This document shows positions 6,691 to 14,331 of a stretch of DNA of 47,967 bases, piece after piece. The stretch is from Campylobacter concisus. Lineage in GTDB: Bacteria; Campylobacterota; Campylobacteria; Campylobacterales; Campylobacteraceae. Both the position numbers and the translations under genes were made by a program. Position 1 is the stretch's first letter; each line of letters starts with the position of its first letter. Under the pieces are notes generated by a model. That model ran no database searches. It worked only from the letters and a program-made list of their open reading frames with translations, and was not told the DNA's origin. The stretch covers positions 1-47,967 of the forward strand of contig NZ_PIQX01000010.1 in NCBI RefSeq assembly GCF_003049085.1, in the 5' to 3' direction.

Positions 6691-6705
6691 CGTTAAACGC
6701 CCTTT
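6688..6705. terminator. Hairpin formed from the G tract (terminator-like)
   Basis: GGGCGT (6688-6693), loop TAA, ACGCCC (6697-6702), then TTT. Read from the minus strand, the same stem is followed by the C tract and ten T. The stem borrows its first three G from the G10 tract, so tract length changes would alter the flanking context rather than the core stem. Confidence 0.65.
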
Positions 6706-6768
6706 GCCTTGCCCTTTAGCCGTTTGGGCCGCAAATTTTATTCGCCGTTTGATGAATTATTTAGCTAC

Positions 6769-6781
6769 TTTTGGCTAAAAT
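6769..6781 (+). promoter_or_regulatory. Extended -10 promoter of leuD
   Basis: TTTTGGCTAAAAT ends 26 nt before ATG 6808. The same element precedes trmL. It lies inside the longer open frame that begins at 6709, which argues that the upstream part of that frame is not translated. Confidence 0.55.
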
Positions 6782-6807
6782 CTCGAAAATTTAAAAAAGG
6801 CGAAACG

Positions 6808-7287
6808 ATGAATAAAGTTTGGAAATTCGGCGACAATATCGATACCGATATAATTATCGCCGCCAGATACTTAAATACTTCCGACGAAAATATCTTAGCA
6901 AAACATATAATGGAGGACGCCGATCCTAATTTTAGCTCCAAGATAGATAAGGGCGATATTATCGTAGCGGGCGAAAATTTCGGCTGCGGTAGCTCTCGCG
7001 AGCACGCTCCTATCGCGCTTAAAGCTGCCGGTATAGGCGCGGTGATAGCTAAAAGCTATGCTAGAATTTTTTATAGAAATAGCTTTAATACGGGGCTTTT
7101 GATACTGGAAATCAAAGAAACGGACGAGATAAACGAGGGCAACGAACTAAAAATAGACGTAGATAACGGCGCGATCGTAAATTTAACCAGCGGCAAAGAG
7201 TATAAATTTAGCCCCATACCGCCGTTTATGCAAGAGCTTTTAAACGCCGGCGGACTTATAGAATACGCAAAAGTAAAGTTGGATTAA
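6808..7287 (+). CDS. leuD: 3-isopropylmalate dehydratase small subunit
   Basis: 159 residues from ATG 6808 (AAAAAAGG upstream; N-terminus MNKVWKFGDNIDTDIIIAARYL). Family motifs DNIDTDIIIAARYL, NFGCGSSREHAP and AKSYARIFYRNSFNTGLL are all present. With LeuC, which is not in this window, it isomerises 2-isopropylmalate to 3-isopropylmalate in leucine synthesis. The open frame extends upstream to 6709, but that part contains the promoter and has no family match. leuB follows after 3 nt, so the two are co-transcribed. Codon use matches the upstream sulfur block (no CCA prolines) rather than leuB, suggesting leuD came with the block. Confidence 0.93.
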   Translation: MNKVWKFGDNIDTDIIIAARYLNTSDENILAKHIMEDADPNFSSKIDKGDIIVAGENFGCGSSREHAPIALKAAGIGAVIAKSYARIFYRNSFNTGLLILEIKETDEINEGNELKIDVDNGAIVNLTSGKEYKFSPIPPFMQELLNAGGLIEYAKVKLD

Positions 7288-7290
7288 ATA

Positions 7291-8358
7291 ATGAGAGAAT
7301 ATAAAATTTGTGTTATAAAAGGCGATGGTATCGGTCCTGAGATCATAGATGAGGCGATAAAAATTTTAGATGTCGTTAGCGCTGAGTTTGGGATAAAATT
7401 TGAATACGACTACAAGCTTATGGGCGGTGCAGCTTATGATGTATTTGGCGTGCCTTTGCCAGATGAGACGCTTAACTCTGCTCTAAACTCTGATGCTGTG
7501 CTTTTTGGGGCGATCGGTGGCGAGAAGTGGGATAGTTTGCCAAGACATCTAAGGCCAGAGAGCGGGCTTTTAAAGATTAGAAAAGAGCTTGAAGCTTATG
7601 CAAATTTACGCCCAGCCATCGTTTTTGATGAGCTAGTGGATGCTAGCACACTAAAGCCAGAGGTTTTAAGAGGCGTTGATTTTGTCGTGGTTCGTGAGCT
7701 AACAGGCGGACTTTATTTTGGACAGCCTAGAGAAAAAGGTGAAGATAGAGCGTTTAACACGATGGTTTATTCTAAAATGGAGATTGAGCGCATCGCAAAG
7801 ATCGCCTTTGAAACAGCAATGCTTCGCAAGAAAAAGATCTGTATGGTCGATAAGGCAAATGTGCTTGAGACAAGTCAGCTTTGGCGCGAGGTGACTAACG
7901 AGGTAGCAAAGGCCTATCCTGAAGTAGAGCTTAGCTTTATGTATGTGGATAACGCGGCAATGCAGCTAGTAAGAGCCCCAGCAAATTTTGACGTCATCCT
8001 TACTGAAAATTTATTTGGCGACATTTTAAGTGATGAGGCGAGTATGATTTGTGGCTCGATAGGACTTTTGCCAAGCGCTAGCATGGGTGGCAAAGTGGGA
8101 ATTTATGAACCAATACACGGCTCAGCTCCAGATATCGCAGGGCAGGGCATAGCAAATCCAATCGCAACAATTTTAAGTGCAGCGATGATGCTAAGATACG
8201 CATTTAGTGAAAATGAAGCCGCAGATGCGATAGAAAATGCAGTGAAAGAGGCACTTGCAAAAGGCTATAGAACAAAAGATATCGCTGCTTTTAACGCAGT
8301 TGAAATTTGCTCAACTAGCGAGATAGGCGATGTTATCACAGGATTTATCAAAAAATGA
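7291..8358 (+). CDS. leuB: 3-isopropylmalate dehydrogenase
   Basis: 355 residues, the full family length. [12 protein letters not shown] lies at the N-terminus, FGAIGG and [13 protein letters not shown] mid-N-terminal, the substrate/metal segment [30 protein letters not shown] with the metal-binding Asp residues, and the NAD motif [14 protein letters not shown]. It oxidises and decarboxylates 3-isopropylmalate with NAD in the leucine pathway. It lies 3 nt after leuD and overlaps the next gene by 4 nt (ATGA). Ten of 14 proline codons are CCA, in sharp contrast to leuD and the four larger genes before it. Confidence 0.96.
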   Translation: MREYKICVIKGDGIGPEIIDEAIKILDVVSAEFGIKFEYDYKLMGGAAYDVFGVPLPDETLNSALNSDAVLFGAIGGEKWDSLPRHLRPESGLLKIRKELEAYANLRPAIVFDELVDASTLKPEVLRGVDFVVVRELTGGLYFGQPREKGEDRAFNTMVYSKMEIERIAKIAFETAMLRKKKICMVDKANVLETSQLWREVTNEVAKAYPEVELSFMYVDNAAMQLVRAPANFDVILTENLFGDILSDEASMICGSIGLLPSASMGGKVGIYEPIHGSAPDIAGQGIANPIATILSAAMMLRYAFSENEAADAIENAVKEALAKGYRTKDIAAFNAVEICSTSEIGDVITGFIKK

Positions 8359-8600
8359 AAAACACAATCACTGAAGCACTGATCTACGAAGCTCAGGGGC
8401 TAAAAGATGATGCACTTGAAATTTATAAAAATATCTTAAAGCAAGATCCGTCAAACAAAGATGCACTTAGCGCGATAAACCGCCTGAGCGGACTTCGCAA
8501 AGAGCGAGCGATAAAAAACGAGCAGATGAAAGAGTTTTTTATAGCGATGAAAAGTGATGAAGAGATAAATGAATTTAAAAGGTGGTTGATAAGATTATGA
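8355..8600 (+). CDS. Small TPR-like hypothetical protein
   Basis: 81 residues, overlapping leuB by 4 nt (ATGA) and the next gene by 4 nt. The sequence [37 protein letters not shown] is one canonical tetratricopeptide-type helix pair, followed by a charged helix. In C. jejuni, as I recall, a small hypothetical gene likewise precedes the ciaD/cca pair. The single TPR suggests a protein-binding adaptor; no partner can be named from sequence. Confidence 0.75.
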   Translation: MKNTITEALIYEAQGLKDDALEIYKNILKQDPSNKDALSAINRLSGLRKERAIKNEQMKEFFIAMKSDEEINEFKRWLIRL

Positions 8601-9013
8601 AGCTTGATGATATCGCTAGAATGGCAATCAGTGAGGTTAGCGCTGAGCTTGAAAAAATAGAAGCACTGCAAAATAAAAAGCAAGAAGAGCTTGAGAGAGA
8701 AAATTTAAAAAAAGAGCTTTTGGCCATAGAGAATAATGAAAATGCGCTAAATAATGAGCTAAAAGTTGAGACAAATTTACAAAATGAGCAAGCATTTGAG
8801 GTAAAAGAGGAGCCAGTAAGTCCAATAAAAAATAGAGAGGTGAGTGAAGAGAAAATTTTCTTAGCAAACCTTGCTGAACGCATAGAAGTGCTTTTTGAAG
8901 GGCTTAAACAAACTGGTGAGCAAGATCTCGCTTCAAGGCTTGAGCTAACGACAAAATTTTTAGAATTTACCCTTGCAAATATCGAAAATAGACTCCAAAA
9001 TCTCTCAAAATAA
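8597..9013 (+). CDS. ciaD: CiaD-like coiled-coil protein
   Basis: 138 residues from ATG 8597; a GTG 15 nt upstream in frame is less likely because ATG 8597 forms a 4-nt ATGA overlap with the preceding gene. It is mostly predicted coiled coil (EKIEALQNKKQEELEREN and a C-terminal helix), without a signal peptide. The opening [15 protein letters not shown] and the position directly before cca match my memory of C. jejuni CiaD, a flagellar-export effector that acts in host cells. Databases often mislabel this family as an oxoglutarate oxidoreductase. The function in this species is inference. Confidence 0.6.
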   Translation: MKLDDIARMAISEVSAELEKIEALQNKKQEELERENLKKELLAIENNENALNNELKVETNLQNEQAFEVKEEPVSPIKNREVSEEKIFLANLAERIEVLFEGLKQTGEQDLASRLELTTKFLEFTLANIENRLQNLSK

Positions 9014-10160
9014 GCCATTAGACGGCTCAAAAAATGAGATAAAAATCAAAAATGAAATTTATAAAAATAGCGAGCTAGACTTTTTTAGATCGCTATTTGC
9101 CCCATTTACTTCACGTGTTTATCTTGTGGGTGGCTGCGTGAGAGATGCGTTCTTGGGACGAGAAATTTACGATTATGACATAGAGGTTTATGATATCGAG
9201 CCTACTAAATTTAATGAGCTAATGGCTAGCATAGGCGCTAGCGGAGTTGGCAAAAGCTACTTTATCTACAAATACAAAAACTACGATATTGGGCTTCCAA
9301 GAAGCGAGAGCAAAACTGGAAATTCACACAAAGACTTTTCAGTAAGCTATATTAATGATCCCAAAATAGCGAGCCTTAGGCGAGATTTCACGATAAATGC
9401 CATGATGATGAATATCTTTAATGGAGAAATTTTAGACTTTTACGGCGGGAGGCAAGATTTAGCAAAAAAGACATTAAGGCACATTGATAGTGAAAAATTT
9501 AAAGAGGATCCACTAAGGGTGCTTAGAGGAGTGCAGTTTAGCGCGAGGCTTGATTTTATCATAGCTGATGAGACGCTAGCTCTTATGAAAAGCCTTAGTT
9601 TAGAGCATCTAAGTAGAGATAGGATAAATACTGAGCTTATTAAATTTTTTCGTGCAAAGTATCTAGAAAAGGGAGCTTACTATCTCTTTGAGCTTGGACT
9701 TTTTAAAGAAATTTTTGGTATGCAAATTTATAAAGATGATGGGTTTTTAAGCGATCTTAAGAGTGCTAGAGAATTTGTGGATGATGAGAGGCTATTTTTG
9801 TATCTACTTTTTGGAAAATTTGAGTCTAATGCAAAAGAAATTTTAGAGAAAATGCGTCTGCCAAAGAGCTACTTTTCTATCTTAAAGCAGCCTTATTTTA
9901 AGGACATGCCAAGCGATAAAGAGCTAATGCAAATAGCTTTAAATATGCCCATAAAATCATGGCTTGGAGCTTATAATAAAGAGCGGATAGAGCGTGCCAA
10001 GAAGCTTGGAATTTATGAGGCAAAATTTGACGCGAAAGTCGATGTGGCAGAAATTTTATCAGCTGGTTTTAAAAACGAAGAAATTGCAAAAGAGATAAAA
10101 CGTAGGCAAGAGCTTGAAATTTCAAAATATCTAAGCGAGCGTAAGCCTAGAAAAGATTAG
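8973..10160 (+). CDS. cca: CCA-adding tRNA nucleotidyltransferase
   Basis: 395 residues. The nucleotidyltransferase core RVYLVGGCVRDAFLGREIYDYDIEVYD includes GG, R and the DxE/DxD metal acidic residues; RRDFTINAMMMN and DPLRVLRGVQFSARL follow, and an all-helical C-terminal domain completes the enzyme. It adds or repairs the 3' CCA of tRNAs, or acts as a poly(A)-polymerase-type relative. No in-frame ATG exists before the conserved core; the only plausible start is TTG 8973 (MQISK), overlapping the ciaD-like gene by 41 nt. Confidence 0.9.
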   Translation: MQISKIDSKISQNKPLDGSKNEIKIKNEIYKNSELDFFRSLFAPFTSRVYLVGGCVRDAFLGREIYDYDIEVYDIEPTKFNELMASIGASGVGKSYFIYKYKNYDIGLPRSESKTGNSHKDFSVSYINDPKIASLRRDFTINAMMMNIFNGEILDFYGGRQDLAKKTLRHIDSEKFKEDPLRVLRGVQFSARLDFIIADETLALMKSLSLEHLSRDRINTELIKFFRAKYLEKGAYYLFELGLFKEIFGMQIYKDDGFLSDLKSAREFVDDERLFLYLLFGKFESNAKEILEKMRLPKSYFSILKQPYFKDMPSDKELMQIALNMPIKSWLGAYNKERIERAKKLGIYEAKFDAKVDVAEILSAGFKNEEIAKEIKRRQELEISKYLSERKPRKD

Positions 10161-10183
10161 TCTTTAAAACTCTTAAAAGCCCA

Positions 10184-10196
10184 TTTTGGCTAAAAT
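10184..10196 (+). promoter_or_regulatory. Extended -10 promoter of trmL
   Basis: TTTTGGCTAAAAT ends 37 nt before the trmL ATG at 10234 and is identical to the element before leuD. Confidence 0.55.
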
Positions 10197-10233
10197 AGGC
10201 TAGTTTATAACACTTTTAAGGCAAAGAAAGCTT

Positions 10234-10713
10234 ATGTTTAACATAGTCTTAGTTCATCCTCAGATACCGCAAAATACTGGAGCTATCGGTAGAATGTGCG
10301 TTAATGCAAATTTAAAGCTGCATATCGTTAAGCCCACTGTGTTTGATCTGAGTGAAAAGGCTGTTAGACGAGCAGGGCTTGACTACTGGAAAATTTTAAA
10401 TCCAAAAATTTGGGATAGTTTGGAAGAATTTTTAGAAGCAAACTTAAGCCACAAGGATAGATTTTTCTTCGCTACCACAAAGACAAATAGGCTTTACTAC
10501 GAGGCTAGGTTTAAGCCAGGAGATTTTATATTTTTTGGTGGCGAGAGTACTGGGCTGCCAAGAGAATTTATGGATATAAATTTTAAAAACGCCATAACCA
10601 TACCAATGGGAAAAGAGGGCAGGAGCTTAAATTTAGCTATGAGTGCTGGCATTATCGCTTATGAGGCGATCAGGCAAAATATCGCTGAATTTGACTTTAG
10701 GAGTGAGATTTGA
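10234..10713 (+). CDS. trmL: tRNA (cytidine/uridine-34 2'-O)-methyltransferase
   Basis: 159 residues, the full TrmL length. SPOUT motifs are in order: NTGAIGRMCVNANLKLHIVKP (N-terminal), FFGGESTGLP (SAM knot) and IPMGKEGRSLNLAMSAGIIAYE (C-terminal knot). It methylates the ribose of the wobble base in tRNA-Leu isoacceptors using S-adenosylmethionine. The stop overlaps the TTG start of the next gene by 4 nt (TTGA), indicating translational coupling. Confidence 0.93.
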   Translation: MFNIVLVHPQIPQNTGAIGRMCVNANLKLHIVKPTVFDLSEKAVRRAGLDYWKILNPKIWDSLEEFLEANLSHKDRFFFATTKTNRLYYEARFKPGDFIFFGGESTGLPREFMDINFKNAITIPMGKEGRSLNLAMSAGIIAYEAIRQNIAEFDFRSEI

Positions 10714-12113
10714 GAGTAGTTTTTGCTTTGTTTTTTACCATTTTAGTGGCATTTGCGAGTGAAATTAGCATTGCAACTTATAATGTGCAAAATTTATTTG
10801 ATTGCAAAGATGATGGTAGCGAGTATCTTGATTTTAAAGTAGGCGTATCAAAGTGGGACTGCGAGGCGGCTGATTCGAAACTACAAAGGACAAGACAAGT
10901 CATAAATGCACTAAATGCAGACATTATCGCACTTCAAGAGATCGAAAATGAACAAGTTTTAAAAGCTCTGGTAAGTGATAGCGAGTATAAATTTATAAGC
11001 TTTACAAAGGAGAAAAATTCGCCTGTTGGGCTCGGGCTTATTTCAAAGTTGCAGCCAAGTGGCAGTGAAATTTTTAAAGTTCCAAACGTAAAGACGAGAA
11101 ATATTTTAAAGGTTGTTTTTGAGACGGAAGGTAAGAAATTTAGCATATTTGTAAATCACTTTCCAACTTATAGAAATGGTATAAATATGCAAAAAAAGGC
11201 TGAAAAAACGTTAAGAACAGCTCTAGGTAAAGAGAAAAATGCAATTATTTTGGGTGATTTTAACTCGCCCTTTGGACAAAAATCCATCCTAAATGACATC
11301 ATTGTAACGAGAAATTTTTATGATCTTTATAAAGAGCTTGAGCCAAAAGATAGATATTCTCACGCAGTACATGGCAAAAAAAGAGCGATCGATCATGTTT
11401 TGCTTTCACCTAGCTTTATGGAAAATGGCGATCTAAGCTATGTTAGTGGCAGTTTTGAAGTCTTTAAACCAAGCTTTGCAGTCGATGAAAAAGGCTTTGC
11501 AAAGAGCGACTTTTACTCAGATCACTTTGCATTAAAGTTTAAAATTTCAACTGATCCAAGCCCAGTAAAAAAAGGCTTTGTGAGTAAAATTTTTAAAAAA
11601 GATGAGAATAAAGCCAATAAAAAAATAAGCGAACAAAGCTATAAGACGGCTGATGTGGATACGCTTTTTGATCATCCAGAAGCTGTGCCAGTCGTGATTG
11701 AAAAAGCGGTTGTTATCTTAAAAGATAAGCATGGCTTTATTATCTCGAAAAATCACCGCGGAATTTATGTCTATGATCCTAAAAATAGCGTTACTGTAGG
11801 CGAAGAGCTAGATGTTTTAGTAAGTCGAATGAAAATTTATAAAGATGCGCTTGAAGTTAGCTCTTATGAGATCATAAATGAGCATGGCATAAAAGATATT
11901 AGCGAAAATTTACTAGATGCATCGCAATTAAGCGAAGCTAGAAGTGGCGATGTCTTTGCTAAAATTTCGGGCAGGCTTGAGAGAGGTTACCTGCATACAC
12001 CATATGGTAAGATCAGGGTTTATAGCAAGAAAAAGCTAAAAGATGGCGAGTATAGTTTTGAAAACGCGAGAGTTAAAATTTACAAGAGAGAAAACCAAAT
12101 CGTTGTGGAGTAG
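10710..12113 (+). CDS. Secreted endonuclease/exonuclease/phosphatase-family protein
   Basis: 467 residues starting at TTG 10710. The N-terminal signal peptide RVVFALFFTILVAFASE is followed by an EEP domain (about 20-280) with ATYNVQNLF, ALQEIENEQ (catalytic Glu), ILGDFNSPFG (Asp/Asn) and YSDHFALKF (catalytic His). A separate C-terminal region (about 310-467) looks like an OB-fold-type nucleic-acid-binding segment, but I cannot assign it firmly. Extracytoplasmic DNase activity is the most likely role, since Campylobacter extracellular DNases of this layout influence biofilm and natural transformation; a phosphodiesterase role is possible. Confidence 0.82.
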   Translation: MRVVFALFFTILVAFASEISIATYNVQNLFDCKDDGSEYLDFKVGVSKWDCEAADSKLQRTRQVINALNADIIALQEIENEQVLKALVSDSEYKFISFTKEKNSPVGLGLISKLQPSGSEIFKVPNVKTRNILKVVFETEGKKFSIFVNHFPTYRNGINMQKKAEKTLRTALGKEKNAIILGDFNSPFGQKSILNDIIVTRNFYDLYKELEPKDRYSHAVHGKKRAIDHVLLSPSFMENGDLSYVSGSFEVFKPSFAVDEKGFAKSDFYSDHFALKFKISTDPSPVKKGFVSKIFKKDENKANKKISEQSYKTADVDTLFDHPEAVPVVIEKAVVILKDKHGFIISKNHRGIYVYDPKNSVTVGEELDVLVSRMKIYKDALEVSSYEIINEHGIKDISENLLDASQLSEARSGDVFAKISGRLERGYLHTPYGKIRVYSKKKLKDGEYSFENARVKIYKRENQIVVE

Positions 12114-12116
12114 AGA

Positions 12117-12269
12117 GTGCAAATTTTAGATATTTTTATGATTACGGCGTTTGTTTTATTTCTTATTTTTATGATAAGAGGCGTCATTTTGCAGTCGCAA
12201 GAGAAGGAGAGAGTAAGAAAGATGGTAAGAGAAAAAAGAGAAAATTTTAATAAAAAGAGTGAAATATGA
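12117..12269 (+). CDS. Small single-TM protein upstream of glyS
   Basis: 50 residues from GTG 12117 to TGA 12267-12269, sharing 4 nt (ATGA) with the glyS start. One hydrophobic helix (about 5-25, DIFMITAFVLFLIFMIRGVIL) is followed by a strongly basic/charged helix (EKERVRKMVREKREN). The tight coupling at both ends supports a real gene, and C. jejuni also has a small hypothetical gene between purE and glyS as I recall. Function unknown. Confidence 0.7.
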   Translation: MQILDIFMITAFVLFLIFMIRGVILQSQEKERVRKMVREKRENFNKKSEI

Positions 12270-14284
12270 AAGAGTTATTATTAGAAATTGGAGTTGAGGA
12301 GCTTCCAGCGATACCGTTTTTAAGGGAGCTGCCAAATATCAATGCTAAATGGCAGGCTGTACTTGAAAAATATAATCTTGTAAGTCCTTTTAAATTTTAT
12401 TATACGCCGCGTCGTTTGGTCTTTTTCCATGAGAGATTTCCACAATCTCAGCCTGATAGCATAGCTAGCTTTATTGGTGCGCCAAAGCAAGTTGCGCTAA
12501 AAGACGGAGCTTTTACAAAGGCAGCACTTAGCTTTGCAAATAAATGCGGCATAGACGAGAGTGAGCTTAAATTTAAAGAGATAGACGGCAAAGAGGTGCT
12601 CTACTACGAAAAAGAGGTAAAAGGCGAGCCGGTTGCTAGGATAATGGGTGAGATGGTTGAAGAGTTTTTAAAGAGTCTTAACTTTGGCAAGTCTATGCGC
12701 TGGGGCAACGGCGAGTTTGAGTTTATTCGCCCGATAAGATCGTTTTTGTGTTTACTTGGCGATGAAGTCATAAAATTTAATAAATTTGGAGTAGAGAGCG
12801 GTGATTCAACCTATCCACATAGAAGCATTAGCTATGACAAGATAAAAATTTCAAACATAAAAGAGTATTTTGAAGATTCAAAGAAGCGTGGTATCGTGCT
12901 TGAGGCGGATGAGAGAGAAAAAATAATCCTTGATGAATTTGAAAAGATCAGCCAAAAAAGCGGACTAAAGATCGAGATCGATAAAGACTTGTTAGCTGAA
13001 GTTGTGGCGATCACCGAGTATCCAACAGCACTTCTTGGCTCGTTTGAAGAGGAATTTTTGGAGGTGCCAAGTGAGGTCATCATCACTTCAATGAAGGAAA
13101 ATCAGCGCTACTTCCCAGTCTTTAAAGGTGGCAAACTGGCAAATGGCTTTGTGGTTGTTAGTAACGCCATCACCCAGGACTACTCACTCATCATCAAAGG
13201 CAACGAAAAGGTGCTAAGAGCAAGGCTAAGTGATGCGATGTTCTTTTGGCAAAGCGACCTAGCGCACGAATTTGGCCCAGAAAAACTAAAAAATATAACT
13301 TACCTAAAAGAGCTTGGAAGTATCTACGAAAAAGAGCTTAGAGAGCTACAAGTGGCTAAAAAACTAGCCAGCAACTACGATGGACTACTCAAAAAAGAAG
13401 CTGGCGAGTATTGGGCTAAGCTTGAGCGAGCTGTGATGTTAAGTAAGGCCGACCTTACAACACAGATGGTTTATGAGTTTACCGAGCTTCAAGGCATCAT
13501 GGGCGCTTACTACGCAAAGGCTAAAAAAGAAGATGAAAACGTCGTTCTAGCCATAAAAGAGCAGTATTTGCCAGATGGCGAGGAGGCTGAGTGCCCAAGC
13601 AAGGTCTTTAGCTCGGTTGTGGCGCTTTCAAATAAGCTTGATACTTTAATGGGGCTCTTTAGCATCGGTAAAATTCCAAGTGGCACCAAAGACCCATACG
13701 CTCTAAGGCGTGCGGCAAATGGCGTGATAAAGATCGTTTTGGCGCATAATTTGAAATTTAACGTAAAAGAAATTTTAGAAGATATCGCAAAAGACTACAA
13801 GAAATTTGACGTTGAAGTGCTTATAAATTTCATCCTTGATAGGCTCTACACCTTCTTTGACGTAAACGCTTCTATCGTAAAAGCGTGCATAAAAAGTGGT
13901 GAAAAGGATATATTGGAGCTTACAAAGATGATCACTGCACTTGCTAAAATTTCAAGTGAGCCAAGTTTTAGGGAGAATTTCTCGACATTTAAGCGCCTTG
14001 CAAACATCATAAAAGATGATAAATTTAGCAAGGTCGATGAGAGCCTCTTTGAGATAGACGCTGAAAAAGCCCTAAATGACGCATTTAAAGCGGTTGATAA
14101 GAGCTTGGCATACGAGCCAAGGCTAAAAGCACTATTTGCTCTAAAACCACAGATCGATGAGTTCTTTGATAAAGTTATGATAAATGTTGAAGATGACAAG
14201 ATAAGAAATAACCGCATTGCGATCATCGGTCAAATTTATAGCGAGATACTAAAAGTAGCTGATATAAAAGAGATCAGCTTTTAA
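12266..14284 (+). CDS. glyS: Glycyl-tRNA synthetase beta subunit
   Basis: 672 residues, normal for GlyS. It opens with the diagnostic ELLLEIGVEELPA and contains SMRWGNGEFEFIRPIR and SGTKDPYALRRAANGVIKI. The beta subunit binds and recognises tRNA-Gly, while the catalytic alpha subunit (glyQ) is encoded elsewhere, not in this window. The C-terminus reads as an anticodon-binding-type helical domain. It is the last gene of the plus-strand run and faces the eptA-type gene across a hairpin. Confidence 0.96.
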   Translation: MKELLLEIGVEELPAIPFLRELPNINAKWQAVLEKYNLVSPFKFYYTPRRLVFFHERFPQSQPDSIASFIGAPKQVALKDGAFTKAALSFANKCGIDESELKFKEIDGKEVLYYEKEVKGEPVARIMGEMVEEFLKSLNFGKSMRWGNGEFEFIRPIRSFLCLLGDEVIKFNKFGVESGDSTYPHRSISYDKIKISNIKEYFEDSKKRGIVLEADEREKIILDEFEKISQKSGLKIEIDKDLLAEVVAITEYPTALLGSFEEEFLEVPSEVIITSMKENQRYFPVFKGGKLANGFVVVSNAITQDYSLIIKGNEKVLRARLSDAMFFWQSDLAHEFGPEKLKNITYLKELGSIYEKELRELQVAKKLASNYDGLLKKEAGEYWAKLERAVMLSKADLTTQMVYEFTELQGIMGAYYAKAKKEDENVVLAIKEQYLPDGEEAECPSKVFSSVVALSNKLDTLMGLFSIGKIPSGTKDPYALRRAANGVIKIVLAHNLKFNVKEILEDIAKDYKKFDVEVLINFILDRLYTFFDVNASIVKACIKSGEKDILELTKMITALAKISSEPSFRENFSTFKRLANIIKDDKFSKVDESLFEIDAEKALNDAFKAVDKSLAYEPRLKALFALKPQIDEFFDKVMINVEDDKIRNNRIAIIGQIYSEILKVADIKEISF

Positions 14285-14331
14285 ATTTACGCCAGCTTCA
14301 GGCTTTTGCCTTGGCTGGCTTTAAATTTACT
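14283..14331. terminator. Bidirectional hairpin between glyS and the pEtN transferase gene
   Basis: GCCAGC (14291-14296) pairs with GCTGGC (14314-14319), and the loop contains a nested AGGC-TTTT-GCCT stem. The flanks AAATTTA on both sides are also nearly complementary, giving T-rich tails in either direction between two convergent genes. Confidence 0.7.

Noticed and set aside
6709-6807. Upstream extension of the leuD reading frame
   Set aside because: Contains the TTTTGGCTAAAAT promoter and has no LeuD-like sequence; ATG 6808 gives the family N-terminus.
8423-9030. Minus-strand frames opposite the TPR and ciaD-like genes
   Set aside because: Low-complexity Ser/Phe-rich translations; opposite the coding strand of well-coupled genes.
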